A stretch of DNA of 64,000 nt from the NCBI RefSeq assembly GCF_016802725.1, contig NC_052675.1, forward strand, positions 10,394,638-10,458,637, read 5' to 3'. Below, piece after piece: positions 48,990 through 59,945 of the stretch. The notes under the pieces are model-generated. The model was given only the letters and a program-made list of their open reading frames with translations. It had not been told where the DNA came from and searched no databases. The position numbers and the translations under genes were made by a program. Numbering within the stretch: position 1 is the first letter of the stretch; each line of letters begins with the position of its first letter. Source of the stretch: Solenopsis invicta. Taxonomy: Eukaryota; Arthropoda; Insecta; Hymenoptera; Formicidae.

Positions 48990-51470
48990 TACTAAAATTT
49001 CGAACTTTGACTGATATAACTCTTTCGTCTTTCACTTTAGCGATTCGATCCATTATGATAAAAGTTAGAACTCTTCTCGGGGCTATCAGAACACAGAGAT
49101 ATTGGAGAAATTCGCAAAAAAAATTTTACTCAAAGATTTCGAATTTTGACTGATATAAGTCTTTCAATTTTCAGTTCAGAAATTCGATACATCATGATAA
49201 AAGGTATATATCTTCTGTGGGCTATCAGAACACAGAGATATTGAAGAAATTCGGAAAAAAACCAATTTTACTCCAAAATTTCGAACTTTGACTGATATAA
49301 CTCTTTCGTCTTTCACTTTAGCGATTCGATCCATTATGATAAAATTTAGAACTCTTCTCGGGGCTATCAGAACACAGAGATATTGGAGAAATTCGCAAAA
49401 AAAATTTTACTCAAAGATTTAGAAATTTGACTGATATAAGTCTTTCCTTTTTCACATCAGCGTTTCGATACATCATGATAAAAGACACAACTCTTCTGTG
49501 GGCTATCAGAACAAAGAGATATTGGAGAAATTCGGAAAAAAACCAATTTAAATCAAAAAGTTTGAACTTTGACTGTTATAACTTTTTCGTCTTTCACTTT
49601 AGCGATTCGATCCATTATGATAAAAGTTAGAATTCTTCTGGGGACTATCAAAACGTAGAGATATTTGAGAAATTCGCAAAAAAAATTTTACTCAAAAATT
49701 TCGAATTTTGACTGATATAAATCTTTCGTTTTTCACTTTAACGATTTGAGCCATTATGATAAAAGTTAGAACTCTTCTCGGGGCTATCAGAACACAGAGA
49801 TATTGGAGAAATACGCAAAAAAAATTTTACTCAAAAATTTCGCACTTTGACTGATATAAGACTTTCCTTTTTCACTTCAGCTATACGATACATCATGATA
49901 GAAGTTACAACTCTTCTGTGGGCTATCAGAACACAGAGATATTGGAGAAAATCGGAAAAAAACCAATTTAACTCAAAAATTTTGAACTTTGACTGTTATA
50001 ACTCTTTCGTTTTTCACTTTAACGATTTGATCCATTATGATAAAAGTTAGAATTCGTCTCCGGGCTATCAGAACACATAGATATTGGGGAAATTCGCAAA
50101 AAAAATTTTCCTCAAAATTTTCGTACTTTGACTGATATAACTTTTTCGTCTTTCACTTTAGCGATTCTGTCCATTATGATAAAAGTTAGAATTCTTCTCG
50201 GGGCTATCAAAACACAGAGGTATTGGGGAAATTCGCAAAAAAAATTTTACACAGAAATTTCCAATTTTGACTGATATAACTATTTCGTTTTTCACTTTAA
50301 CAATTTGATCCATTATGATTAAAGTTAGAACTCTTCTCGGGGCTATCAGAACACAGAGATATTGGAGAAATACGCAAAAAAAATTTTACTCAAAAATTTC
50401 GCACTTTGACTGATATAAGTCTTTTCTTTTTCACTTCAGCTATACGATACATCATGATAAAAGTTATAACTCTTCTGTGGGCTATCAGAACACAGAGATA
50501 TTGGAGAAATTCAGAAAAAAAAGAATTTTACTCAAAAATTTTGAACTTTGACTGATATAACACTTTCGTTATTCTCTTTAACGAATCGATCCATTATGAT
50601 GAAAGTTAGAACTTTTCTCAGGGCTATCAGAACACAGAGATATTGGAGAAATACGCAAAAAAAATTGTACTCAAAGATTTCGAATTTTGACTGATATAAG
50701 TCTTTCCTTTTTCACTTCAGCTATACGATACATCATGATGAAAGTTACAACTCTTCTGTGGGCTATCAGAACAAAGAGATATTGGAGAAATTCGGAAAAA
50801 AACCAATTTAACTCAAAATGTTGAACTTTGACTGTTATAACTTTTTCGTCTTTCACTTTAGCGATTCGATCCATTATGAGTAAAGTTAGAATTCTTCTGA
50901 GGGCTATCAAAACGCAGAGATATTTGAGAAATTCGCAAAAAAAATTTTACTCAAAAATTTACAATTTTGACTGGTGTAACTCTTTCGTTTTTCACTTTAA
51001 CGAATCGATCCATTATGATAAAAGTTAGAACTCTTCTCGGGGCTATCAGAACACATAGGTATTGGGGAAATTCGCAAAAAAATTTTCCTCAAAATTTTCG
51101 TACTTTGACTGATATAACTCTTTCACTTTAACGATTCGATCCATTATGATAAATGTTAGAACTTTTCTCGTGGCTATCAGAACACAGAGATATTGGAGAA
51201 ATACGCAAAAAAAATTTTACTCAAAAATTTCGAACTTTGACTGATATAAGTCTTTCCTTTTTCACTTCAGCGATTCGATACATCTTGATAAAAGTTACAA
51301 CTCTTCTGTGGGCTTTCAGAACCCAGAGATATTGGAGAAATTCGGAAAAAAACCAATTTTACTAGAAAATTTCGAACTTTGACTGTTATTAATTTTTCGT
51401 CTTTCACTTTAGCTATTCGATCAATTATGATAAAAGTTAGAATTCTTCTGGGGTCTATCAAAACAAGACG
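48990..51470. repeat. Tandem array of ~140-bp monomers (about 18 copies)
   Basis: Monomers begin near 49001, 49140, 49282, 49421, 49563, 49702, 49841, 49983, 50122, 50261, 50400, 50542, 50681, 50822, 50961, 51099, 51231 and 51373 (mean 139.5 bp). Each contains TTTGACTGATATAA, TTTTTCACTT, CATTATGATAAAAGTTA or CATCATGATAAAAGTTA, CTATCAGAACACAGAGATAT and a GGAGAAATTCG end. Two types occur: A (CGGGGCTATC, TTCGCAAAAAAAATTTTAC) and B (TGTGGGCTATC, GGAAAAAAACCAA). Short ORFs here are fragments of the repeat. Confidence 0.93.
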
Positions 51471-51787
51471 ACATTCAAGAAATAGAAGTGCTGTTATCAT
51501 AAATTCTGCAGGTTTCAGTAATTGCAAACGTCGAAGCTCGTGGATCACATGCAAGTCGCGCGCACCCCGTTCCGGAAAAAAAAACGTGACGAGGTTAGAA
51601 GAAAATAGAAAGTCCGATCATACGCCAAGTACGCAAAAGATCTCAATTACGAGCAACGCGAAAAGATGTTTTCAGTCATCTGCGAAGTTCCATTTGTTCC
51701 GTCTTACCTGGCAACGTCCCTTTCCGTGAAAATGAATACGACGGGCCGAAATTCCAAAATCCTCGTCTTTTCCGACCTTACGTGTGC

Positions 51788-51943
51788 GGGGTGCGCACGA
51801 TTGGACACCGCACGATTGGACACCACCACTCACAGCGGCCGATGCCTAGAGTTTTTCCGTTGTTTTGGTTAGATAAGTCATGATGATTGGTTGGTGTCCA
51901 ATCGTGCTGTGTCCAAAAGAGTGTCACCCCACGTTTGCCTATG
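51788..51943. mobile_element. MITE with GGGGTGCGCACGATTGG ends
   Basis: GATTGGACACC near the left end is mirrored by GGTGTCCAATCGTGC towards the right, ending in GTGTCACCCC. Its left 93 bp recur in inverse orientation at 56,259-56,351. Contains CGGCCGATGCCTAGAG. Non-coding. Confidence 0.65.
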
Positions 51944-51952
51944 TATACTTCT

Positions 51953-53104
51953 GGGGGTCAATCATGTAATTTCACGTAGAACTTTTCACTTTTCACTTTT
52001 CACTTTTCACGTTTCACTTTTCACTTTTCATTTTTCATTTTTCACTCATAGAGAGTTCACGTGAATCTTTTCACACATAGCGATTATGTATGAATAATGC
52101 GCGGAAGTTTAGTTTACGATCCGATATTCACCATTAGAGTCTCTGTCATTGCAACTATCAAGCGATCGTGAAAAAAGTTTCTACCTGCTTTTACAGTATA
52201 ACTTCTACTGTAAAAATTTTATTATATAAAAAAAATTGTAAAAAAAATATTCATAAATAAATAACAATATTTCTTAGTTATATTGCATAAACTTAATTTA
52301 CAAATATAATATATATTACATTTATTTTTAATGATCCATATATTGAAACAACTATTTTATTATGTAGTAAACTAATACTCAAAATTACATTGTAATTTAA
52401 TTCAAACATTGTTTTTCAAAATTAATTTTAATTAGTTTTTTATGTGTGCAAATTTTAAAGTAAATTAATTTCATTAGTCATTAAATTTAACTTTGTTTAA
52501 TTAAAAAATATTGAATAATTTAGAATACGACCTTGATCAAAACTGAATTCTCCGCTCACACATGTATTTTCCAAATTTATAAGTTATAAACACTTACATG
52601 ATTGATTAATATTCTATTTCACAAGACGTACCTTTCTTATATCATCGTGTATCAAAACGTGTTTAAAGTATATTTTTATCTAAATTTGCATTTGATGAAA
52701 CCTCATTCTATATAATTATCAAAATATCAATTTGTCAAATATAAATATCAAACCTAATTACATCACAAAAGCATTATTTTTATTTATGTATGTATTACTT
52801 TATCCTATCAACGCAATGAAATACCAAAAAGGTTAACCTTTTCAATAATACCTCTTCAAACTGTTACCACACTGTTACCACACTTTCATTCTTATTTCAA
52901 AATACATACAATTTATTAATTCTCTAAATTTTCACCTTTTCGCCATCACGGCTGATGACGAAAAAGTTCACGTGAAAAAGTTCATATTTCCGCTCATGAG
53001 TGAGTTACATGATTCCGTGGAATCGTACATGATCGAGTAGTTCACGTGAAACTTTTCACTTTTCACGTTTCCACCCTAGGGAAAATGTTACATGATAGAC
53101 CCCC
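51953..53104. mobile_element. TIR element (~1.15 kb) with GGGGGTCAATCATGTAA ends
   Basis: GGGGGTCAATCATGTAA at the left is mirrored by TTACATGATAGACCCCC at the right. Both ends carry tandem TTTTCACT units (left 51,985-52,045; right 53,050-53,070) and TTCACGTGAA words. The 0.9-kb interior is AT-rich with no ORF. Non-autonomous; superfamily not assignable. Confidence 0.7.
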
Positions 53105-53702
53105 TGTATCCTCTTATCTCAATTGATCACGACTCGAGGCAAGTTAGAAATGGCGTTTCGCTCCAATACCACTAACCCATTTATCCTTTCTTTTAATAAA
53201 AAGAGACCAACCTTATCGATACAGATACTAAATAACATTCTTTATAGAAAACGCAAAAGCACGTTTTAAGCTGACGCTAAAATGAGCCAGCATCAAAGTG
53301 CATACTTATTAATTCAAGCAGGAACAAGAGCAGAAATAATTCAAAAATTTCTGAATTTCATATCTTTTTTTTAGTGCCAGCAATATCAACATGCAATGAA
53401 ACCATAGCATAAAGCCCATTCTACATGTAATGCATAACGCAAGATCGCAGGACCAATAAGCATCTAGCGTCAAGAAGCCATATTGATTTACATAGGATTC
53501 TAATTGGTTCAATGGTCTTATGCTATACTCATAGACATAAGATTAAAGAGAAAAAGCTGACCAATCGCATTTGAGCAATGTGGCTAACTGATTAATGCGA
53601 TTGGTCAATTTTCTCTTTGTCCGATATTTTGGACCGCGATTTCTAGCATCTCGTAAACACAAGGCTTTAAGCTAGATCCTCATGCAGACATTGGCACTTT
53701 AA
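53105..53702. other. Repeat-derived DNA with a diverged GGGCCTCGCACAT-family relic
   Basis: 53,400-53,545 resembles the interior of the 38,781-38,945 MITE (ATGCATAAC, GACCAATAAGCAT, GATTTACATAGGATTC, ATTGGTTCA, CTTATGCTA) but its ends are eroded. The rest holds no gene that I can see. Confidence 0.5.
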
Positions 53703-54605
53703 GGGCCACTTTCACCAACGTCGATTAACTTATAGCGTTTTAGATTGGGAAAAAGTTAGTGCGCACCAGTGCGCACTCAGTTCACACCAACACTGGACAA
53801 GTTCCATTTGTTGCACTGAATAGTGCAAATGCAAAAGAACACCCAAATTTTCAGTGAAAGTGTCACTTGAGTTAATTATAATAGATCACGCGAAAAAGAA
53901 AAAAAGTAACCTCGAAAACGTAATCTCGTGCTCAGTAAGTAATGATTTTTACTATATGTAATTAAATAGTATATAATCATTAAAAAAATGCTATTATATT
54001 ACATCAAATAATTAATTATATTTTAAAAAAGATAAAATTGATGTACTTGTATAAAAGATATAACACTTACGGTGTCATTATCCATTTTTTTACACATGCT
54101 ACATAATTTACAGTTTTTGGAATCATTCTTCTAGTTTGGAAGATTGCAATTATTTCTTCTTCCTCGCTTGAACTAGAAGAAGATTCCAAAAATGTCTCCA
54201 AAATATCAAAAAGATCCAAATCCGGATTGCTCATTTTTTCAATTTTGAAACTTCGTTCGTTATTGATTACAATAATGCATTGATGCTTACATGCATCCAG
54301 TGCACTGAACTGGCACGGTCAAAATATCTCGTGCCACTTAGTGCGCACTGAGTGCGCACTATGCGAGTGTCGTGCGTTCAAACGAACACGCGACACTAGC
54401 CAAGTGCGCATTGGCACTGCCAATCGAACACGCGCCTGACACTGAGTGCAGCCAGTGCATCCCAATCGAAAACGCTATTAATCGCTGATTAGTCTATCGG
54501 AATTGACCAATCGCATTTGTCGTTTTTACTTAACGACAAATACGATTGGTCAATTCCGATAGACTAATCAGCGATTAAGTTAATCGGCGTTGGTGCAAGT
54601 GGCCC
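53703..54605. mobile_element. GGGCCACTT-type MITE, interrupted copy
   Basis: Left end GGGCCACTTTCACCAACG, right end CGTTGGTGCAAGTGGCCC, flanked by TAA on both sides like the intact copy at 39,204-39,347. It is split at its TTA by a 745-bp element; removing that restores a ~155-bp MITE collinear with the intact palindrome. Confidence 0.88.
53733..54477. mobile_element. TAGCG-ended element inserted in another MITE, TTA duplication
   Basis: Begins TAGCGTTTTAGATTGGG, ends CCCAATCGAAAACGCTA, and TTA stands on both sides (53,730-53,732 and 54,478-54,480). The 3-bp duplication is confirmed by the intact MITE copy, which has a single TTA here. The interior has GTGCGCACTGAGTGC words and no ORF above noise. 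Longer relative of the 39.67-kb MITE. Confidence 0.88.
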
Positions 54606-54608
54606 TAA

Positions 54609-54790
54609 GGGAGAATTCACACCTTGGCGGAAAAGCAGAAAGCAGAAAGCAGAGAGCCAATCAGAAATCGCGCTGGTAGTAAACAGGTACAGTCTGTAGC
54701 AGAATTTTGAAGCTATATACTACCAGCGCAAGTTTTAATTGACACTCTGCTTTCTGCTTTCTGCTTTTCCGCCAAGATGTGAATCCCCGC
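54609..54790. mobile_element. MITE with GAATTCACACCTTGGCGG ends
   Basis: TTGGCGGAAAAGCAGAAAGC plus AGAAAGCAGAG at the left is mirrored by CTCTGCTTTCTGCTTTCTGC plus TTTTCCGCCAA at the right. TAA flanks both sides and the left TAA is the right target duplication of the preceding MITE, so the two elements stand head to tail. Interior GCGCTGGTAGTA is also mirrored. Confidence 0.8.
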
Positions 54791-56258
54791 TAATACTGAG
54801 TGCTGATTGATGAAAAAAAAAACGAATGGTGGGAATAATGTAGCGCTTTTTTTATTTTTTACTCTCACCAGAGAGGTTCCTCAAACTAGTTCAGAGTTTA
54901 TCTTTCTTCTTTTAATGTAAAGGAAAAAAGATTTCATTCCATTGCTTTGGTTAAGGTACCGTTTATTTGAGAATGAAATGAAATAACGCCTTTCGAAAAT
55001 TCTTTAGTTTTAGAAGGGCATTGTAACAATTAATGTGATTCATCTACTAAATAATCGATGGCTAGGAACGTTTTCACTGGGTAGGTGTAAAGAATTTATT
55101 TTTATACAAACTATATATTTTCCATTTCTACAGAATATGCAAGGTTTCATCAGAGACATTCTGAAGTTTATTGGGCTTCTTGTGTATTGATTTTTATAAA
55201 CTTATAACGTCATAGATGTTTGTGTGTAGCTAAATGTAGTTGCATTATAAAATATTTCTGAACTGTATCTTCTATATAATTGCCTAAATTATTAATAGAA
55301 AAGTTTGCTCTATATCATACTGGATTTTCCACCAAATAAATGATCTTGCTTTCCGTAATAAAAAATTTTTTTAAATAATCGACAAAAATAATCATTTTTT
55401 CCCATAATAGACTAATTTTCTAATTTTTCAAATTTGTTTTTAAATATTGATTTCTAATAGCGAAATGATCGTGGTGATGATTTGAATGCGAGCGTTTCAG
55501 TTTTAGTTTATATAATTATCTATACATAAAATTATTTAAATTTACTAGATACTATATATATATATATATATATATATATGAGTCAAATAAATATGTGATA
55601 TAAAATGATGAACTATTATTGTTGCTATTAATATGTTATTAAATCAATATCAAGTTTATACGACGCGAAGTTAACTTCGAAACGAATTAAAAGTAAGATG
55701 CGATCATATACGAGATTTTAATATCCATAAATCACTTAAATTCTGTTCAAATAATAAAGAAAAGTAAGAAAAAGAAAAAAATTAGAAATAATAGGAACGG
55801 GAACAGGGTTCGCATTTTTTTAAAGATTGCACACGAGTAGTCATATAAGCTCTCTGTATGTTTGTACAGTGTAAAATCGGAAAAGGAACGTAACTCATGC
55901 AGCTATTTTATCAGTAATAGCAGCAGTAATGAAAAAAAGGAAAAAGAGATCGTATACTCCAAAACGATACTGGATTGAACCTGTATTTAGAGAAAGAAAT
56001 TTACATGGATTTTACGATAAGATAAATAATGAATAACCCCGTCAACTACTGCCGACGCTGAAAAGTTGGTTAGAAATGATTGATACTTGATTGGATAAGC
56101 GAGCAGCCATATTGTGAACACAGCTATTTGCAGAATGATACGAATGGTGTTTGATGACGTTAGAGCGGTCCCAAAATGGCGGTGGAGGACTCAATTGGAT
56201 ACTGAAGATTGTGGTGGGAGTTCGATGTCGCTTCTCTCTTTATATAGGACTCTAATCT
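54791..56258. other. AT-rich DNA without recognisable genes
   Basis: No ORF of note. A (TA)n microsatellite lies at about 55,555-55,579. I see no element ends here. Confidence 0.55.
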
Positions 56259-56351
56259 TGACTTATCTAACCAAACCAACGGAAAAACTCTAGGCATCGG
56301 CCGCTGTGAGTGGTGGTGTCCAATCGTGCGGTGTCCAATCGTGCGCACCCC
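56259..56351 (-). repeat. Inverse copy of the left half of the 51.79-kb MITE
   Basis: Reverse complement of 51,788-51,880 with only a few changes by eye (ACTCTAGGCATCGGCCGC and GGTGTCCAATCGTGC words shared). Confidence 0.8.
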
Positions 56352-56354
56352 CTT

Positions 56355-56520
56355 TCAGTGCGCACTAGTTTTCCCAATGAAAAACGCTATATATTCATCT
56401 CATCTCGAGCGCAAAAATTTTTAGGGATTTCAAGCAACTCGAACAGATCTCATGCTATCCCTTCCACCAGTTCCACCATGATTTCATATGCGAGGCCTTG
56501 AAGAAGAAGAAGCCATTATA
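56355..56520. repeat. Decayed third copy of the composite repeat
   Basis: Order: right half of the TAGCG MITE, the right part of an AGGCCTGTTCG MITE, then ATGATTTCATATGCGAGGCC and the AAG run with CCATTATAAAC. This is the same order as at 39,797-40,079 plus 41,307, but with an internal deletion and without the hAT-like insertion. Confidence 0.75.
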
Positions 56521-57149
56521 AACTCGACTCCATCATTGTAGTCATTGTCTACCCTTCATATTTTTCATTTCACTATTTACACTTCTCTACAACCTGAAAT
56601 TATTCTGGTTAATGGCCAAATCGTCCTGCCCTACTAATTTACTGGGGACGGTTGTCAATTCAATAAGAAGAAGGTCAGATTGCTGACTGCATCGTTACGT
56701 TTGGGGCTTCAAAACAGTAAGTAGAATTGCGCTGAATTGCGTCTAGGTCGTGGTGAGAATAGACATGGTGTGCCAGCGTTTCGGAAGTCACGCCCCTTTT
56801 GTCATCGAGGTGGTCGTTCGGCAAACAGGCTGGCAACTGCGAAAAACTAAATGTTTTATGATATGAGGTTACTACAACTGTTTTCATTGTATCTTTGTTA
56901 CACCGTATGATATCTGTTACGCGTTGTATCCTTGTCTCTCCTTCGTTTTCCACTTCCTAATTTGGAGTTTGGAGTACGCGAAAAATCAAGGAGCTCGTAA
57001 TTCACAATTTTTTATGTGAAATTTAATAAAAATGCGGTATATTGTAAAATCGTGTGCAAATAATACAACAGATAATCTCTGAAAAGTAAGTTTCTTCCAT
57101 TTACCGAAGAATGAAATTATGCGTGAGGGCTGGCTTCGAAATATCAGGG

Positions 57150-57650
57150 AAGTTGATATATTAATAAATATATATAATATTAATAAATATTTATCATAAA
57201 TATTTTTTATAAATATTATAGAAATATTTTATACATATTTTATATATATGATGGAAAAAGATTATAAAAATCTTTATCAAAAATATTGTTAAAATATTTT
57301 CTAAAATATTGGTCGCGACTTGGATGGATGACCGCTTCGGAATTTCCGAAAAAAATTCCTAAGAATGGAATTTCTTTTGCGAAAATTGTTTTTTTAAATA
57401 TAGAAATATTGTTTTACTCATTGGGATTATGTGGTGTAATATAATATTTATGTGGATATTTCGAACATTTTCAAAATAATTATTATAAATCATAAACATT
57501 TTTGAAACATTTATGATAAATATTTATAATCAGTCCAATCTACGGCCATAAAAACATTTATTAAATGTTTTGATAAATGTTTATAAAATATTAAAATAAA
57601 TATTATAAATATTTAGTAAATATTTTATAAATATTTTATGCTATCTGGGA
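57150..57650. repeat. AAATATTTATAA-type low-complexity block
   Basis: Dense TAAATATTT, ATAAATATT and inverse words over about 500 bp inside the outer TIR element, resembling 38,400-38,620. Probably internal sequence of related elements. Confidence 0.45.
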
Positions 57651-58320
57651 TATCATTATTTGAGATTGACATATCATTTTGATAGAAATAATATGCGATG
57701 TGAATACACAAACGTTTGTTTGAGTATAAGACTGTTATATTAAAATGTATTGAATGTAGATATTATTAAAATGTATTATTAACATGTATTATTAAAATGA
57801 ATTAAAATGTATATAACATACAGATTTTGACATTTTCAGAAGTCTATTCTTGTACTGTATATAAAAGTTTTTTTTTTATATTAATAAAAGTCGTTTATTA
57901 TTATTCTTTATTATATTGTTTTTCTTTTATTATTATGCATCCTTTATACATTTTATTTCATTATCTTAAATATTGCATTTGTTAAGTAAAATTGACCAGA
58001 AACAATCAATCATGGTCGGTACTAAATCAGGAGATTGTGAAATTAGCTCTTATAAATTGTAATAACATTATGATACTCTAATTAGGATAAAAAAAAGTTT
58101 ATTTAAAGGTCTGTGTTCGCGATGCTACCGATGCTATCGATCCGAGTTCTCAGATCGAAAAGTGTGTAGCCAATCAATTTTTAGCTTTTATGGAAAAGCG
58201 GCAAGCTGATTGATTTATACAGTTCAGTTATAACAACTTTACGGAGTTAAACAAGGTTGGTTAATCTGTTTGCCGAACGAACAGAAAATAAGCGAGAGGG
58301 GAGAGAATTAGACGCTCGAA

Positions 58321-59658
58321 CATGATGGAAGGATAACATGGTGTGTGCAGTTCGCGCGTGTCTCTCTCTAAAAATTTGCCCTCTTCGTCTATCGGTGGGT
58401 TATAGTTAATAAGACAGCCAACTGTGAAAAGCAAAATTATTTAGCGTCAGCCTGTTGGTATGCTGAGTCATCTATCCTTGTTTCATGCACTTATTCAAAT
58501 ATCTGCTTCTCTTTCTATCGGGAACAGTTATGCACGTGAAGTGTTACACTAATTTTTGACCGAAGATTCGGTTCATTCGGTTAGTTTCCTCCATTTCCTT
58601 TTCATCGTAAGAACACGTGTGAAAGAAATAGGAAACAGCGTAAGAGTGTGCAAGAAATTGACAAGCTTTTAATATGTTGTAATACAGATAAAAATGTGGG
58701 ACACGTATTTTTATATGTATAACAACGGGCCCATATGATTGTCAAGAGGATAAAACACACTCTTGAAATAAATTGATTTTTTAATTTCTGAATTAAAAAA
58801 TCTTAATACTTAAGTAATACCATCGAAATGGTAAAAAATATAAAAAAAAGTTTTAAATAAAAGTTTTATATATTTCTATGTATTTTATAACACTTTGTTT
58901 AGATTTTTTTTAATGTTATTTTTCTCGAAATTTTCCTTCTCTTCTAAATTTCTGAAAAATTTAAAATTTACTTTATATCAAAACTTATAGCATATTTAAC
59001 AACAAATTCAAACATGTATGGTGAAGTTATAGTTCGAAGACACATTTTTCAGAAATAAACTAAAAATATCTATATTGCTATACACGCGCCCCATCCATAT
59101 CTGCTTTATGGCGTCTATTGTTAATATATATTTATTTTTTTAATAACTACAAAATTTTTCGTATTATTATATTTTTATATGTTTTTTAGGTTTAATTTTA
59201 TTGTTTTTTATTTTTTATTTATTTATTTATTTACTTATTTAATTTTTACCTATTTACTTTTTATTGCTAAAAATCTATACAATAATGAGGACGCTCAGAA
59301 TTTAACTGAACAAAAATAACTGTATTTGCTTGTCTTATTATTAAGTTTTTCCAATTTAATATTTAATTTTGATATAACAACAAACTTGTTCAATTGTAAA
59401 ATATTAAAAAATATCACTTACATGCAAATCACACCTTCCTTCTGACGTATGTAAATCGAGCCATGAAAATATACATACAAGGATAGAAAGAGAAACTAAC
59501 ATGTGTGAAACAAAGAAAGTAGATCCAGCATACCAACAGGCTGACACTAAATAATTTTACTTTTCACAGTTGGCTGTCTTATTAACTATAACCCTTGCAG
59601 AGCAAAAGTGGGCGTGGTTTAGCCGAACTGCACACACCATGCTATCCCTTCCACCATG
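58321..59658. mobile_element. hAT-like non-autonomous element with 8-bp CGCTCGAA duplication
   Basis: Ends are CATGATGGAAGGATAACATGG and its inverse CCATGCTATCCCTTCCACCATG (read in parts); similarity of the ends extends for roughly 150 bp, including GTTATAGTTAATAAGACAGC and CCAACTGTGAAAAG and CAGCCTGTTGGTATGCTG. CGCTCGAA stands at 58,313-58,320 and 59,659-59,666. Length 1,338 bp; no transposase. Same family as 40,080-41,298 by its first ~30 bp. Confidence 0.88.
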
Positions 59659-59945
59659 CGCTCGAAACGCTGGCACACCATGTCTATTCTGGTCTATTCC
59701 CACCACGGTCTAGATCGTAGTGTATGTACGTCTCCGTATTCGTGTCTCGCACTGGATTCGCGCATGGCGCTTCATGGCGACCGGTTGTGTGGTTGTGATC
59801 GAGGCTTCCATCCGTTGAGATTGTGATAATTAATAAGCCTATTGCTACCTCAGATAGCACACAGTGTTCTACACCAGAAATAGAGCAAATTAGACTTGAA
59901 GTGCGCGAATCATAGCCTAACTACGCAAATTAGGTATTGCGCAAC

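Larger units (their letters stand above)
56747..59708. mobile_element. Outer TIR element interrupted by a hAT-like element
   Basis: GTGGTGAGAATAGACATGG and TGTGCCAGCGTTTCGG at the left, then GTTCGGCAAACAGG, recur inverted at 58,266-58,280 and 59,664-59,705. TCTAG flanks both sides, possibly part of the target duplication. Without the inner 1.34-kb insertion the element is about 1.6 kb. It has no transposase; 57,150-57,650 is an AAATATTT-rich low-complexity block. Confidence 0.65.

Noticed and set aside
48959..51554. Many 60-95-codon ORFs with similar peptides (RYWRNSEKNQF...)
   Set aside because: They are the tandem ~140-bp monomer read in one frame. Monomer length is not a multiple of three throughout and stops recur, so this is not a repeat protein.
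59937..59945. TTG at 59,937 as start of retrotransposon ORF1
   Set aside because: A non-ATG start is not needed; an ATG follows three codons later at 59,946.
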